Positions 5,125 through 6,194 of a stretch of DNA of 6,194 bases are shown piece after piece. The stretch is from an uncultured Pseudomonadota bacterium. Lineage in GTDB: Bacteria > Pseudomonadota > Alphaproteobacteria > CACZRW01. The notes under the pieces are model-generated. The model did not search any database. It was not told the origin of the DNA and saw only the letters and a program-made list of their open reading frames with translations. The position numbers and the translations under genes are program-made. The stretch spans positions 1-6,194 of the forward strand of contig CACZRW010000080.1 of the NCBI GenBank assembly GCA_902783675.1, written 5' to 3'. The stretch's first letter is position 1; every line of letters starts with the position of its first letter.

Positions 5125-5769
5125 TTAAGGTAAAAAACCTAATTTTTGCGCCATTAAAACTATTTGTGTCCGATTATCAACATCCATAACACGCATAAGA
5201 TTATTTACATGCAGTTTAACTGTTGCCTCGGAAATACTTAGCTCCGAAGCAATCTCTTTGTTTGATAAACCTCTGCCAAGACATATAAGAACTTGCCGTT
5301 GCCTAGGGGTCAGGTGCTTGCCTTCGGGAAGGGCAAAATCAGACGAAGCCGCAGTATCCTCTTCTAGCGCATATTGCCGAATTAGCTCAGGCGGAAAATA
5401 AGCAAATCCGCGTACCAGTAACTCAAGTATTATCTTTAGAACATTACCGTCATACTTTTTCAAAATATAAGAATAAACTCCCGAATCGAATAGGAAGCTA
5501 AAGATTTTCACGCTTTCCTTGTTAGTAACAATTACCAGCCTTGCATCACCTATCTTAGAAATAATACGCTTCATATAATAGCGCCATTCTTTACCCAGAA
5601 AGTCTAAGTCAATAAACACAAGATCAAAATCTTTAACATTGTTAAGCATCAGAAACATGTTTTCGATAGTAGAGCTAATTACAACTTGTGCATTAGGTTT
5701 ATAAACATCGGCTATATCATTTACCTTAGAAAACAAGCAGTTATCTGTTCCTGCAACCAAAAATCGCAT
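5125..5769 (-). CDS. NarL/FixJ-family response regulator with LuxR-type HTH
   Basis: This DNA-binding regulator has an N-terminal receiver-like domain and a C-terminal LuxR/GerE helix-turn-helix. I prefer the ATG at 5769 (214 aa): GGAGG lies nine bases upstream of it, but only three bases from the in-frame ATG at 5775, which would give 216 aa starting MKM. In the 216-aa numbering, the phospho-acceptor fits Asp56 in LVFIDLD, with the conserved Thr84 in VIVTNKE and Lys106 in YILKK. The N-terminal acidic pair of typical receivers is only partly present (VAGTDNCLF, one Asp). The HTH runs from LTPRQRQVLICLGRGLSNKE (155-174) through SISEATVKLHVNNLMRVM (180-197), ending in TQIVLMAQKLG. No sensor kinase gene lies beside it, so it is an orphan here. 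It shares an AT-rich upstream region with ihfA. Targets are unknown. Confidence 0.92.
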   Translation of the reverse strand: MRFLVAGTDNCLFSKVNDIADVYKPNAQVVISSTIENMFLMLNNVKDFDLVFIDLDFLGKEWRYYMKRIISKIGDARLVIVTNKESVKIFSFLFDSGVYSYILKKYDGNVLKIILELLVRGFAYFPPELIRQYALEEDTAASSDFALPEGKHLTPRQRQVLICLGRGLSNKEIASELSISEATVKLHVNNLMRVMDVDNRTQIVLMAQKLGFLP

Positions 5770-5775
5770 TTTCAT

Positions 5776-5991
5776 TTCCCTCCTATATAAAGTATAATAT
5801 ATAAAACTTGTATATTACATTCGCGATGTGTTCAATTATTATACGGTAAAAAGTATGTTTGCAATACTTTTTTTGGAAAAAAATGAAACTTTTTATTTAT
5901 GTTACTGTTCCCAAAATATAAATGTTGTCAAAACAGATTGATGAAACTATATTACCATAACTGTTGTTAACGTTTTTAAAAAGGTAAAAAA
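5776..5991. promoter_or_regulatory. Divergent AT-rich control region between the luxR-type gene and ihfA
   Basis: This gap of about 216 bases separates two divergent starts. The ihfA promoter is clear (TTGTCA/TATATT). For the leftward gene I see TATAAT at 5843-5838 with TTGCAA at 5864-5859 on the - strand, but the spacing is only 15, so this is tentative. An AT-only inverted repeat, TAATATA-N9-TATATTA, lies at 5795-5817 between that -10 and the start codon. Confidence 0.45.
5925..5953 (+). promoter_or_regulatory. ihfA promoter
   Basis: TTGTCA (5925-5930) and TATATT (5948-5953) are separated by exactly 17 bases; each matches the sigma-70 consensus at five of six positions. Transcription would start near 5960, about 30 bases before the ihfA ATG. 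Confidence 0.65.
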
Positions 5992-6194
5992 ATGACAAAT
6001 AAAACCCTGACAAAGGCAGATATTGCGGCTTCCGTAAGCAGTGATTTAGGATTTTCCGTTGCGGAATCTTTAAAGTTGGTCGCCGATGTATTTTCGGAAA
6101 TTGGCAAAAGTTTGGAAAAGGGCGATAGCGTAAAGATATCTTCCTTCGGAACTTTTAGCGTCAAGAATAAAAAGGAAAGAATCGGACGCAACCC
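5992..6194 (+). CDS. ihfA: Integration host factor subunit alpha, 5' part (truncated by the window edge)
   Basis: The first 67 residues of a HU/IHF-family DNA-bending protein are present; the gene continues past the right edge and a full-length product would be about 100 aa. IHF-alpha pairs with IHF-beta, binds specific sites in the minor groove and bends DNA sharply, shaping the nucleoid and assisting recombination and transcription. The N terminus TLTKADIAASV, the helix LKLVADVFSEIGKSLEKGD (about 27-45) and KISSFGTFSVKNKKERIGRN (48-67) match the family. The GRNP signature is just reached, the Pro codon being cut after CC. SSFGTF followed by KERIGRNP favours the alpha subunit over HU or IHF-beta. 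The ribosome-binding site is modest (AAAAAGG, seven bases before the ATG). Confidence 0.9.
   Translation, partial: MTNKTLTKADIAASVSSDLGFSVAESLKLVADVFSEIGKSLEKGDSVKISSFGTFSVKNKKERIGRN

Noticed and set aside
5831..5848. GTTC at 5830-5833 as a second LexA box
   Set aside because: No second GTTC follows at N7, so a single half-site is not a box.

Overview
The window looks like ordinary chromosome from a moderately AT-rich alphaproteobacterium. The main evidence is a lexA gene preceded by the direct-repeat SOS box of that class (GAAC-N7-GAAC, the complement of GTTC-N7-GTTC). Supporting evidence is an IHF-alpha gene of alphaproteobacterial type, a YdcH/DUF465 protein, and a group III phosphofructokinase. 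I cannot name a genus. I see no transposase, phage gene, CRISPR array, tRNA or rRNA.

Layout. Bases 2-487 (+) are the 3' end of a UPF0104/MprF-type multi-membrane protein whose start lies outside the window. Bases 502-2128 (-) are a compact three-gene operon read right to left: ydcH-like coiled-coil protein, YqaA-type DedA/SNARE-associated membrane protein, and glutamyl-Q tRNA(Asp) synthetase. The last two genes overlap by ATGA. Divergent from this operon, 2223-3323 (+) encodes a 6-phosphofructokinase. A small two-helix hydrophobic protein of unknown function lies at 3405-3626 (-), and lexA lies divergently at 3783-4448 (+). A gene-free stretch of about 310 bases (4449-4760) follows; it holds a hairpin, an AT-rich segment and a near-consensus promoter with an inverted repeat over its -35 element. 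That promoter drives an unrecognised 99-aa gene (4761-5060, +). A bidirectional terminator at 5085-5106 separates this gene from a convergent NarL/FixJ-type response regulator (5125-5769, -). The regulator is divergent from ihfA, which has a good promoter and runs off the right edge.

How the parts relate. Apart from the ydcH-yqaA-gluQ operon, these are single-gene units with their own control regions: glycolysis (pfk), DNA-damage response (lexA, apparently self-repressed), nucleoid architecture (ihfA) and an orphan LuxR-type regulator. I found no convincing new multi-gene system. The least explained parts are two orphan small proteins (73 and 99 aa), the inverted repeat on the promoter of the 99-aa gene, the three-half-site LexA operator, and the mixed nucleotide-specificity signature of the phosphofructokinase.
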